A stretch of DNA of 8,503 bases from Bifidobacteriaceae bacterium. Lineage in GTDB: Bacteria > Actinomycetota > Actinomycetes > Actinomycetales > WQXJ01. Position 1 is the stretch's first letter. Every line of letters starts with the position of its first letter. The notes under the pieces were generated by a model, which was given only the letters and a program-made list of their open reading frames with translations, had not been told where the DNA came from and did no database searches. Position numbers and translations under genes: made by a program. Positions 1 through 5,490 of this stretch are shown piece after piece. Location of the stretch: contig JAIRNM010000183.1 in the NCBI GenBank assembly GCA_031258055.1, positions 1 to 8,503 on the forward strand. Direction: 5' to 3'.

Positions 1-276
1 CCGGACCCCGCGACCGCGTGCCCAACGGCACCAGCGGCACCGGACCCAGCGACCGCGTGCCCAACGACACCGGACCCCGCGACCGCGTGCCCAGGGGCAC
101 CAGTGGCATCAGGCCCAGCGACGGCGCCCCCAACGGCACCAGCGGCACCGGCCGCAGCGGCGACACACCCAGCGGCACCGGACCCCGCGACCGCGTGCCC
201 AACGACACCAGCGGCATCGGACCCCGCGACCGCGTGCCCAACGGCATCGACGGCTCCGGCCGCAGCAGCAGCCGGG
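1..276 (+). repeat. Degenerate 39/30-bp tandem repeat, in frame with the kinase
   Basis: Seven consecutive units plus a partial eighth. The boundaries are 1-39, 40-69, 70-108, 109-147, 148-177, 178-216, 217-255 and 256-276. Five units are 39 bp and two are 30 bp, so every length difference is a multiple of three. In the kinase frame the consensus unit is GPRDRVPNGTSGT (13 residues); short units lack three residues. Third codon positions in this frame are almost all G or C, as in the rest of the kinase gene, which favours translation in this frame. The array continues to the left edge of the window, so its full length is unknown. Confidence 0.9.
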
Positions 277-294
277 GGGTCACGGGGCGCCTGA
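1..294 (+). other. Alternative reading of the repeat: possible C-terminal tail of an upstream gene
   Basis: In frame 1 the repeat is also open from the window edge. It would encode an Ala/Pro/Thr-rich tail (unit PDPATACPTAPAA) that stops at TGA 292-294. That stop overlaps the ATG at 294-296 of the kinase frame as TGATG, the classic coupling arrangement between a response regulator and its kinase. If this were the real arrangement, the array would be the 3' end of the upstream regulator gene and the kinase would begin at 294. Against it, G/C at third codon positions is clearly lower in this frame than in the kinase frame, and starting at 294 costs the kinase its basic pre-TM1 residues. Unresolved. 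Confidence 0.25.
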
Positions 295-1367
295 TGGCGC
301 TGTTCGGCGCCGTCATCGCGGTGGCGGGAGGGACGGCCTGGGTGGTGGCCGCCATCATCGGGCCGGGCGCGTTCCACCGGCATATGATGGCGGCTGGCCT
401 AGGCGGCGACGCGTCAGCGCTGGCCCACGCGGAAGCCGCTTTCCGGGCGGCCAGCGGCACCTCGCTCGGAATCGCCCTGGTGGCGGCGGCAGTGGCCGCT
501 TTGGCGCTGAGCGTCCTCATCACGCGGCGCCTGAGTCACGTGATCGGACAGCTATCGGGAGCAGCCAGGCGCGTCGCCAACGGCGAATTCGAGGCGCGCG
601 TCCCGCCGCTTCGGCTCGGCGCCGAGTTCGACCGCTTTGCCGAGTCCTTCAACCAGATGGGCGCCGCGTTGGAATCCTCGCAGCGGCTGCGCGACCGCCT
701 GCTCAGCGACGTAGCCCACGAACTGCGCACGCCAGTCGCCACGATCTACGCCTACCTGGAGGCAATCGAAGATGGGATAGCCCCACTCGATTCGGCCACA
801 GCCGAAGTGTTACGCGCGCAGGGCGAGCGCCTGATCCGCCTCGCCTCAGACCTGGCGGCGGTAGCCCGCGCCCAAGACCCGCTCGAAACGCTTGATCCGC
901 GCCCAGCCGACCCGGCGGACCTGCTGGAAGACGCCGCCAAGGCGGTCCGGCCAGCTTTCGCGGAAAAAGGCGTGGCTCTTGCGGTTAATGCCAGCGCCAC
1001 GCCCGCGGTTCTGGTTGACCGCGGGCGGTTCGCACAGGTTTTGGGCAACTTGCTTGAGAACGCGCTGCGGCACACACCGCCCGGCGGGCAGGTCACCCTC
1101 ACCGCGACGGCACCGAACCCAACCGCGGTGCTGATCCAGGCCGCTGACAGCGGTGAAGGCATTGAGGCGAAGCACCTGGAACTGATCTTCGAGCGTTTCT
1201 ACCGGGCGGACGAGGCGCGGGACCGCGCCCACGGCGGCGCCGGCATTGGCCTGGCCATCGCCAAAGCCTTGGTTGAGGCCCACGGCGGCCAGATCAGCGC
1301 CGCCAGCGCCGGACCAGGCGCGGGCACCGTATTCACCATCAAGCTACCTCCCGCCCCGACAGCCTGA
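3..1367 (+). CDS. Sensor histidine kinase of a two-component system (5' end uncertain, frame open to window edge)
   Basis: Membrane kinase that autophosphorylates on His and passes phosphate to a response regulator, probably encoded just upstream. Numbering from the GTG at 18 (449 residues): residues 1-85 are a repetitive Gly/Ser/Thr/Asp/Arg/Pro segment; TM1 about 93-114; a short outside loop of about 32 residues with His and Met (FHRHMM at 119-124); TM2 about 149-168; HAMP about 169-222; HisKA with phospho-acceptor His234 in DVAHELRTP; then HATPase_c with N box GNLLENALRH (343-352), G1 DSGEGI (377-382), F box FERFYRADEA (391-400) and G2 GAGIGLA (407-413). All catalytic motifs are intact. The start is unclear. 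Candidates are a site upstream of the window, GTG 18, GTG 234, or ATG 294. ATG 294 would remove the basic residues expected just before TM1, so I favour an upstream start. The domain assignment is secure; the signal sensed is unknown. Confidence 0.93.
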   Translation, partial: GPRDRVPNGTSGTGPSDRVPNDTGPRDRVPRGTSGIRPSDGAPNGTSGTGRSGDTPSGTGPRDRVPNDTSGIGPRDRVPNGIDGSGRSSSRGVTGRLMALFGAVIAVAGGTAWVVAAIIGPGAFHRHMMAAGLGGDASALAHAEAAFRAASGTSLGIALVAAAVAALALSVLITRRLSHVIGQLSGAARRVANGEFEARVPPLRLGAEFDRFAESFNQMGAALESSQRLRDRLLSDVAHELRTPVATIYAYLEAIEDGIAPLDSATAEVLRAQGERLIRLASDLAAVARAQDPLETLDPRPADPADLLEDAAKAVRPAFAEKGVALAVNASATPAVLVDRGRFAQVLGNLLENALRHTPPGGQVTLTATAPNPTAVLIQAADSGEGIEAKHLELIFERFYRADEARDRAHGGAGIGLAIAKALVEAHGGQISAASAGPGAGTVFTIKLPPAPTA

Positions 1368-1425
1368 CCCCACGGCATCGCCCCAGGTCAGCGTGCTGGC
1401 GCCCGTTTGGGCGACGGGGCCGGGA

Positions 1426-1480
1426 TGTCCGTAAGTCCAACAACCAGGGGGTTTCGGCTCGGTTGTTTGAGTTACGGACA
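1426..1480. other. Long hairpin in repeat unit 1
   Basis: The left arm 1427-1445 (GTCCGTAAGTCCAACAACC) pairs with the right arm 1461-1479 (GGTTGTTTGAGTTACGGAC). This makes 17 of 19 pairs around a 15-nt loop rich in G and T, and a further T-A pair extends the base. There is no T-run after the stem, so it is not a canonical intrinsic terminator. It could still stop transcription, act as a protein-binding palindrome, or be a REP-like structural repeat. Confidence 0.75.
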
Positions 1481-1563
1481 CCGTTGCCGATGCCGTCACC
1501 TGGGCCCAGTGGCATCGTCCCAGGTCAGCGCGTTGGCGCCAGTTTGGGTGACTGGATCGGGGC

Positions 1564-1616
1564 GTCCGTAAGTCCAACAACCAGGGGGTTTCGGCTCAGT
1601 TGTTTGAGTTACGGAC
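1564..1616. other. Long hairpin in repeat unit 2
   Basis: This is the same structure as in unit 1, shifted by 137 bp: left arm 1564-1582 and right arm 1598-1616. The loop-closing pair is lost because the first base of the right arm is A instead of G. The two internal mismatches are the same as in unit 1. In unit 3 the left arm (1701-1719) is perfect, but the matching right arm (1735-1753) has diverged, so that hairpin is largely destroyed. Confidence 0.7.
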
Positions 1617-1772
1617 ACCGTTGCCGGTCCCGTCACCTGGGCCCAGCGGCATCGTCCCAGGTCAGCGCGTGGGCGCCAGTTTGGGCGACGGGGCCGGGGT
1701 GTCCGTAAGTCCAACAACCAGGGGGTTTCGGGCCAGTACTTTGAGTTAGGCACCATCCCCGACCGTTGACGG

Positions 1773-2150
1773 CTACGCGTCGGCGGCGTCGAACAATTCG
1801 ACCGTTAGCTGATAGAGGGCTTGGACGTTGTTTTCAAGGTGGTAATAGTGGCCGATGTAGGCGGCCTCCAGCGCCGCCAAAACCAGATTGAGCGCGGCCA
1901 AAGCGCCGAGCAACCAAGGATCGACCTCGCTCGCCGCTAACGCTAGGCCGAAAACAACCAAAGCGCCAATCAGCAGTCCCCCAAAAAAGAACGTGACAAG
2001 CAGGTGGATCAAGCGTTCATGCTGGAAATCGCGGGTCATTTGGCTGTGGTAAGCCGCCAACCGCTCCAGCCCCTCGCGATCGCCGCGCCGGGCGGCGATC
2101 TGCTCTTCGACCCTGACCATGTGAGATCGAATCCGCCGGTTCACACCCAT
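1773..2150 (-). CDS. Small two-helix membrane protein of unknown function
   Basis: A 126-residue protein if started at the ATG whose first base is 2150. The frame stays open to an upstream start at 2228 (151 residues), but those extra 26 residues are encoded mostly by the 78-bp palindromic repeat, so I reject them as native. A further ATG lies at 2120. The N-terminal 45 residues are basic and helical (MGVNRRIRSH, then VRVEEQI). A conserved-looking FQHERLIHLLVTFFFG stretch leads into TM1 (about 48-73). A short acidic turn is followed by TM2 (about 79-100), then HYYHLENNVQALYQLT. The protein resembles small uncharacterised membrane proteins I recall from other Gram-positives, but I cannot name the family. 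It converges on the kinase and diverges from valS. No strong ribosome-binding site separates the candidate starts; CTAGG sits just ahead of the 2150 ATG. Confidence 0.7.
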   Translation of the reverse strand: MGVNRRIRSHMVRVEEQIAARRGDREGLERLAAYHSQMTRDFQHERLIHLLVTFFFGGLLIGALVVFGLALAASEVDPWLLGALAALNLVLAALEAAYIGHYYHLENNVQALYQLTVELFDAADA

Positions 2151-2155
2151 CAGCC

Positions 2156-2233
2156 TAGAGGCACCCCACGAGATCTTTTCCCTTCGCTGCGCTCCGTGAA
2201 AATCTCTCGCGGGGACCCCGAGAGACAAAACTC
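2156..2233 (-). repeat. 78-bp palindromic repeat element, copy 1
   Basis: Read on the minus strand, this segment matches 5164-5241 on the plus strand at about 70 of 78 positions with no gaps. The core folds on itself: GGTCCCC-GCGAGA and TTTTC in one arm pair with GAAAA, TCTCG and GGGG-TGCC in the other, with a 2x2 internal mismatch. The loop of about 17 nt contains GAGCGCAGCGAAGG. It lies in the divergent region between the small membrane protein gene and valS and supplies the codons of the longer form of that ORF. It behaves like a REP- or MITE-like intergenic element. No transposase is linked to it in this window. Confidence 0.85.
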
Positions 2234-2275
2234 AGCCTATTTGTCCAAGTTGCGGTCACCAAGTGATCTAGCGGC

Positions 2276-2309
2276 GACCATTGGGGTGAACCCGGCCACC
2301 TCAATGGTC
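2276..2309. promoter_or_regulatory. 13-bp stem hairpin in the valS leader or promoter region
   Basis: GACCATTGGGGTG (2276-2288) pairs with CACCTCAATGGTC (2297-2309) over all 13 positions, counting one G-T wobble, around an 8-nt loop. The string GGTCACCAA occurs at 2254-2262 and again at 2306-2314, overlapping the right arm, so an alternative pairing is conceivable. It lies about 90 bp ahead of the valS start. It could be a leader structure if transcription begins upstream of it, or an operator if it does not. I could not fit a T-box consensus. Confidence 0.5.
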
Positions 2310-2343
2310 ACCAAACCGGCATTCCAGTCCGGCTCAGCCCGGC

Positions 2344-2363
2344 CCAGACCGGCGCTGGTCTGG
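2344..2363. promoter_or_regulatory. Second hairpin in the valS leader
   Basis: CCAGACC (2344-2350) and GGTCTGG (2357-2363) form a perfect 7-bp stem with a 6-nt loop, ending about 33 bp ahead of the valS start. No T-run follows, so this is not an intrinsic terminator. It may be a leader hairpin accompanying the larger stem upstream. Functional significance is unproven. Confidence 0.35.
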
Positions 2364-2396
2364 CGGTAGCCCAAGCATCTGAGAAGATTGGACACC

Positions 2397-5129
2397 GTGA
2401 GCCAACACCGTCATCTCTCGCATTTGCAGCCAACTGTGCCCGAACGCCCAAGTCTGGACGGACTTGAGAACAAGTGGGACCAGGCTTGGTCCGAACAAGG
2501 CACCTACGCGTTCGCCGCTGGTACGCCGCGCGGGCAGGTCTTCTCGATTGACACGCCGCCGCCGACCGTCTCTGGATCGCTGCACGTGGGGCACGTTTTC
2601 AGCTACACCCACACAGACATCGTGGCGCGCTTTTGGCGCATGCGGGGCAAGGCCGTCTTTTACCCGATGGGCTGGGATGACAATGGCCTGCCGACCGAGC
2701 GCCGGGTGCAGAACTACTACGGCGTGCGCTGCGATCCAGCGCGGCCTTACGACCCTGACTTCACCCCCCCGTTCGAGGGCGGCGCGGGCAAGTCCAAGAA
2801 CGCCGCGGACCAGGTCCCGATCTCGCGCCGGAATTTTGTGGAACTCTGCCAGAAGCTGTCATCCGAGGACGAAAAGCAGTTCGAGGCCTCGTGGCGCCAT
2901 CTTGGACTATCGGTGGATTGGTCTAACACGTATCAAACTATCGACAGGCACGCGCGGGCGACCTCTCAGTTGGCTTTCCTGCGCAACTTGGCCCGCGGCG
3001 AGGCGTACCAACAGTTGGCGCCGACCCTTTGGGACGTGACTTTCCGCACCGCCGTGGCACAGGCCGAACTCAAAGACGTGGTGCGCAAAGGCGCCTATCA
3101 CAAGATTGGCTTCAAGCTATTGGAAGCTGCCGATGCCGACCGGTCACCAGCCCTTCCAACTAGCGACGGCCGCGTCTACATTGAGACGACGCGCCCGGAA
3201 TTGCTCCCGGCCTGCGTCGCCTTGGTGGCTCATCCAGACGACGACCGCTACAAAGCCCTGTTCGGCCGTCAAGTCGAAGTCCCCCTGTTTGGCACCGCGG
3301 TGCCGGTTGTCCCGCATCGGCTGGCCGAACCAGACAAGGGCTCGGGAATCGCCATGATCTGCACTTTTGGCGATGTCACTGACGTGATCTGGTGGCGGGA
3401 ACTGCATCTGCCGACCCGCGCCATCTTAGGCTGGGACGGAAGGATACTGCCCGAACCGCCACTCGGCATTGACCGGCCGGAAGCCAAAGCCGCCTATGGC
3501 GAACTAGCCGGGCTGACCGTCTTCAGCGCCCAGAAGCGAATCGTTGAAATGCTGCGCGGGTCGGGCGACCTAGTGGGCGAACCGCAGCCGGTCGAACACC
3601 CGGTCAAGTTCTTTGAGAAAGGCGATAAGCCGCTTGAGATCATCCCCACCCGCCAGTGGTACCTGTCCAACGGCGGCACCAACGCTGAGTTGCGCCAAGA
3701 GTTGCTGGAGCGCGGCGACGAGCTGAAGTGGTACCCCGATTTCATGCGCGTGCGCTACCAAAACTGGGTCGAGGGCCTGACCAGCGACTGGCTGATCTCG
3801 CGCCAACGTTTCTTCGGCGTGCCCTTCCCAGTTTGGTATCCGGTGGACCAGTTTGGCCACCCGGTCTACGACCGGCCGATCGTCCCTAGTGAGGACCGGC
3901 TACCGGTCGACCCGGCCACCGACACGCCGGATGGATATCAGCTGGACCAGCGCGGCAAGCCGGGCGGATTCATTGGCGATCCAGACGTCATGGATACTTG
4001 GGCGACCTCTTCGCTGACGCCACAGATCGCCTGCCACTGGCGCGACAATCCGGCCCTGTTCGCCTCGACCTTCCCCATGGACCTGCGCCCACAAGCCCAG
4101 GACATCATCCGCACCTGGTTGTTCGCGACCGTGGTCAGGGCCGACTTGGAGCAGCATTCACTGCCCTTCTATAACGCCGCCATCAGCGGTTTCATCCTGG
4201 ACCCGGACCGTAAGAAGATGTCCAAGTCGCAGGGCAATGTGGTCACGCCGATGGGCCTATTAGAGGAATACGGGTCCGATGCCGTCCGCTACTGGGCCGC
4301 CTCCGCCCGCCTCGGCACCGACGCGGCCTTCGAGCCCAGCCAAATGAAGGTGGGGCGCCGCTTGGCGATCAAGCTGCTGAACGCGTCAAAGTTCGCGCTG
4401 TCCTTCCTCGAACAGGCGGCACCCGGCCGGACGCCAGCCGACCGAAACGAATCGGCACTCGACCCGGCGGCGCCAGTTAGCCGGGGGGAAATGGCGCTCG
4501 ACCCGGCAGTAGTTACTGAGCCGCTGGACCGCTCCATGTTGACCGCATTACGAGAAGTGGTCCAGACCGCGACAGACGCACTGGTCAGCTACGATCACAC
4601 GCGTGCCTTGGAGGTGACAGAGACATTCTTCTGGACCTTCTGCGATGACTACATTGAGTTGGTCAAGTCCCGTGCCCATGGCGCCGGAGGCGCCGCCGCT
4701 GCCGCTTCGGCCCAAACGGCGCTCGGGTTGGCTCTCTCAGTCCTGTTAAGACTGTTCGCCCCCTTCCAGCCCTTCGCCACGGAAGAAGTCTGGTCCTGGT
4801 GGCACCAAGCGGGCGAGTCGATCCACCGCCAAGCCTGGCCGGGGCCGGACGAACTGAGCCTGGGCCTGACCGCCCAGGCCTCCCCCGCCATCCTCACGGT
4901 GGCCGGAGGCGTGCTCGGAGCCCTCCGCAAAGCCAAGTCAGAGGCGAAGGTGTCGATGCGGACCGAGATCACTAGCGCTACCGTCGGAGTTCCAGCGGAA
5001 CTCAGCGCCGCGGCCGTCGCCGCCAAGGGCGACATCATGGCGGCGGGACGGACGGCTGAGCTGACTTTGGCGGCATCGGCCACCGACGCTATCGAGTTGG
5101 TCTCCGCCGTCCTGGCCGAGCAATCCTAG
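2397..5129 (+). CDS. valS: Valyl-tRNA synthetase, alternative (archaeal-like) type
   Basis: Cytoplasmic class Ia aminoacyl-tRNA synthetase that charges tRNA-Val with valine using ATP. I start at GTG 2397 because GAGAAG (2381-2386) lies 10 nt ahead of it; an in-frame TTG at 2388 (913 residues) is too close to that motif. In the 913-residue numbering: HIGH-type motif HVGH (66-69) after PPPTVSGSL; GWDDNGLPTERRVQNYYG (95-112), characteristic of this subtype; CP1 editing domain about 230-400 with YIETTRPE (264-271) and AHPDD (281-285); KMSKS exactly KMSKSQGN (610-617); then the anticodon-binding domain with EVTETFFWTFCDDYIELVK (732-750). It lacks the long C-terminal coiled-coil arm of the common bacterial ValS and instead ends in a short alpha/beta tail. 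Active-site motifs are intact, so the enzyme should be functional. A linker at 688-708 carries a small internal duplication. Confidence 0.96.
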   Translation: MSQHRHLSHLQPTVPERPSLDGLENKWDQAWSEQGTYAFAAGTPRGQVFSIDTPPPTVSGSLHVGHVFSYTHTDIVARFWRMRGKAVFYPMGWDDNGLPTERRVQNYYGVRCDPARPYDPDFTPPFEGGAGKSKNAADQVPISRRNFVELCQKLSSEDEKQFEASWRHLGLSVDWSNTYQTIDRHARATSQLAFLRNLARGEAYQQLAPTLWDVTFRTAVAQAELKDVVRKGAYHKIGFKLLEAADADRSPALPTSDGRVYIETTRPELLPACVALVAHPDDDRYKALFGRQVEVPLFGTAVPVVPHRLAEPDKGSGIAMICTFGDVTDVIWWRELHLPTRAILGWDGRILPEPPLGIDRPEAKAAYGELAGLTVFSAQKRIVEMLRGSGDLVGEPQPVEHPVKFFEKGDKPLEIIPTRQWYLSNGGTNAELRQELLERGDELKWYPDFMRVRYQNWVEGLTSDWLISRQRFFGVPFPVWYPVDQFGHPVYDRPIVPSEDRLPVDPATDTPDGYQLDQRGKPGGFIGDPDVMDTWATSSLTPQIACHWRDNPALFASTFPMDLRPQAQDIIRTWLFATVVRADLEQHSLPFYNAAISGFILDPDRKKMSKSQGNVVTPMGLLEEYGSDAVRYWAASARLGTDAAFEPSQMKVGRRLAIKLLNASKFALSFLEQAAPGRTPADRNESALDPAAPVSRGEMALDPAVVTEPLDRSMLTALREVVQTATDALVSYDHTRALEVTETFFWTFCDDYIELVKSRAHGAGGAAAAASAQTALGLALSVLLRLFAPFQPFATEEVWSWWHQAGESIHRQAWPGPDELSLGLTAQASPAILTVAGGVLGALRKAKSEAKVSMRTEITSATVGVPAELSAAAVAAKGDIMAAGRTAELTLAASATDAIELVSAVLAEQS

Positions 5130-5163
5130 ATCACTAGGCCACCGCAACTTTGACGAATGAGCC

Positions 5164-5241
5164 GAGTTTTGCTTCTCGGGGTCCCCGCGAGAGGTTTTCC
5201 TGTAGCGCAGCGGAAGGAAAAGATCTCGTGGGGTGCCTCTA
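5164..5241 (+). repeat. 78-bp palindromic repeat element, copy 2
   Basis: This is the inverted partner of 2156-2233, beginning 35 bp after the valS stop codon. Left arm 5180-5200 pairs with right arm 5216-5237: GG, CCCC with GGGG, CGAGA with TCTCG, and TTTTCC with GGAAAA. One single-base bulge and a 2x2 internal mismatch interrupt the stem, and a loop of about 15 nt contains AGCGCAGCGGAA. Most differences from copy 1 fall in the loop and its flanks, while the arms are nearly identical. If transcribed it could act as a 3' hairpin for valS, but no T-run follows. Confidence 0.85.
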
Positions 5242-5257
5242 ACGCGGAGACTGCCTG

Positions 5258-5280
5258 GTGCTCCTGAGGCTGAGGAGCAT
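5258..5280 (+). terminator. Terminator-like hairpin between valS and the importer operon (no T-run)
   Basis: TGCTCCT (5259-5265) and AGGAGCA (5273-5279) form a perfect 7-bp stem with a 7-nt loop, extended by one G-T wobble. It lies about 130 bp beyond the valS stop. The absence of a following T-run makes it a weak candidate, although actinobacterial terminators often lack one. It could equally belong to the leader of the next operon. Confidence 0.3.
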
Positions 5281-5303
5281 GAAACGACTGTGCGATCACC
5301 CTA

Positions 5304-5322
5304 ACCCTAACATTGTTAGGGT
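5304..5322. promoter_or_regulatory. Perfect palindrome, candidate operator of the importer operon
   Basis: ACCCTAAC-ATT-GTTAGGGT is an 8+8 perfect inverted repeat with a 3-bp spacer. It is unusually AT-containing for its surroundings. On its left CCCTAA occurs twice in tandem (5299-5304 and 5305-5310). On its right GTTAGGGTAT is followed directly by the related GTTACGGTAC (5315-5334). The site is about 170 bp ahead of the binding-protein start. Its size and symmetry suit a dimeric repressor or activator; the regulator is unknown, and I could not place a convincing -35/-10 pair around it. Confidence 0.45.
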
Positions 5323-5428
5323 ATGTTACGGTACGCGGCTGGTCCCTTGGTCACCCAGCGCCGCTGCCCGCGACCCACACCACCCGTCCGGCCCGGATGG
5401 TAATGCGGCACACTGTATCTTTATGTAG

Positions 5429-5449
5429 GGCCGCGCACTGCTGGCGGCC
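5429..5449 (+). promoter_or_regulatory. Small GC hairpin in the importer leader
   Basis: GGCCGC (5429-5434) and GCGGCC (5444-5449) form a 6-bp perfect stem with a 9-nt loop, ending about 28 nt ahead of the ribosome-binding site of the binding-protein gene. It may affect translation or message stability, or may be incidental in GC-rich sequence. Confidence 0.25.
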
Positions 5450-5477
5450 GGAAGAAATGAATCCAACACCAGCCAGT

Positions 5478-5482
5478 AAGGA
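5478..5482 (+). promoter_or_regulatory. Ribosome-binding site of the binding-protein gene
   Basis: AAGGA lies 8 nt ahead of the ATG at 5491 in an A-rich context. It is well spaced, supports this start codon, and gives a protein that begins exactly at a lipoprotein signal peptide. Confidence 0.75.
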
Positions 5483-5490
5483 TTAAACCA

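Larger units (their letters stand above)
1369..1755. repeat. 137-bp tandem repeat array, about 2.8 copies, filling a convergent intergenic gap
   Basis: Two landmark strings recur at exactly 137-bp spacing: CCCAGGTCAGCG-like sequence at 1382, 1519 and 1656, and GTCCGTAAGTCCAACAACC at 1427, 1564 and 1701. The palindrome CTGGGCCCAG lies at 1500-1509 and 1637-1646. The left boundary lies next to the kinase stop codon, where similarity fades. The third copy decays after about 1732. Because 137 is not a multiple of three, reading frames through the array change from unit to unit, and I do not consider the short ORFs here to be genes. The array sits between the 3' ends of two converging genes, a typical place for structured non-coding repeats or bidirectional termination signals. 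Confidence 0.93.

Noticed and set aside
1369..1755. CRISPR array or integron attC sites
   Set aside because: The repeat is 137 bp with no separate unique spacers, so it is not CRISPR. GTCCAAC and GTTAGGC resemble integron core sites, but the arrangement has no cassettes between copies and units 1 and 2 lack the GTTRRRY match.
1344..1756. Short ORFs through the 137-bp array on both strands (62-86 codons)
   Set aside because: The period is not a multiple of three, so each copy is read in a different frame. The predicted peptides have no family character, and the region is better explained as structured non-coding repeats.
2276..2363. T-box riboswitch for valS
   Set aside because: GGGGTGAACCC loosely recalls the T-box core, but I could not place a specifier loop, an antiterminator bulge with UGGN, or a terminator with T-run.
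2464..3039. 191-codon ORF inside valS in another frame, and similar long shadows on both strands
   Set aside because: It lies wholly within an intact valS with complete catalytic motifs. Such open shadow frames are common in GC-rich DNA, and its Arg-rich composition is typical of an out-of-frame reading.
5125..5138. Tiny hairpin CCTAG-ATCA-CTAGG spanning the valS stop codon
   Set aside because: The stem is only 5 bp and there is no T-run; this is expected by chance and too weak to be called a terminator.
5414..5421. Extended -10 promoter (TGTATCTT) of the importer operon
   Set aside because: The -10-like string is reasonable, but no acceptable -35 hexamer lies 16-18 bp upstream, so I do not call it.
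5457..5486. Ten-codon upstream ORF (ATG 5457 to TAA 5484-5486) in the importer leader
   Set aside because: The purine-rich stretch ahead of its ATG is only about 2 nt away, too close for good initiation. It has no run of a single amino acid suggesting attenuation, and it overlaps the real ribosome-binding site.
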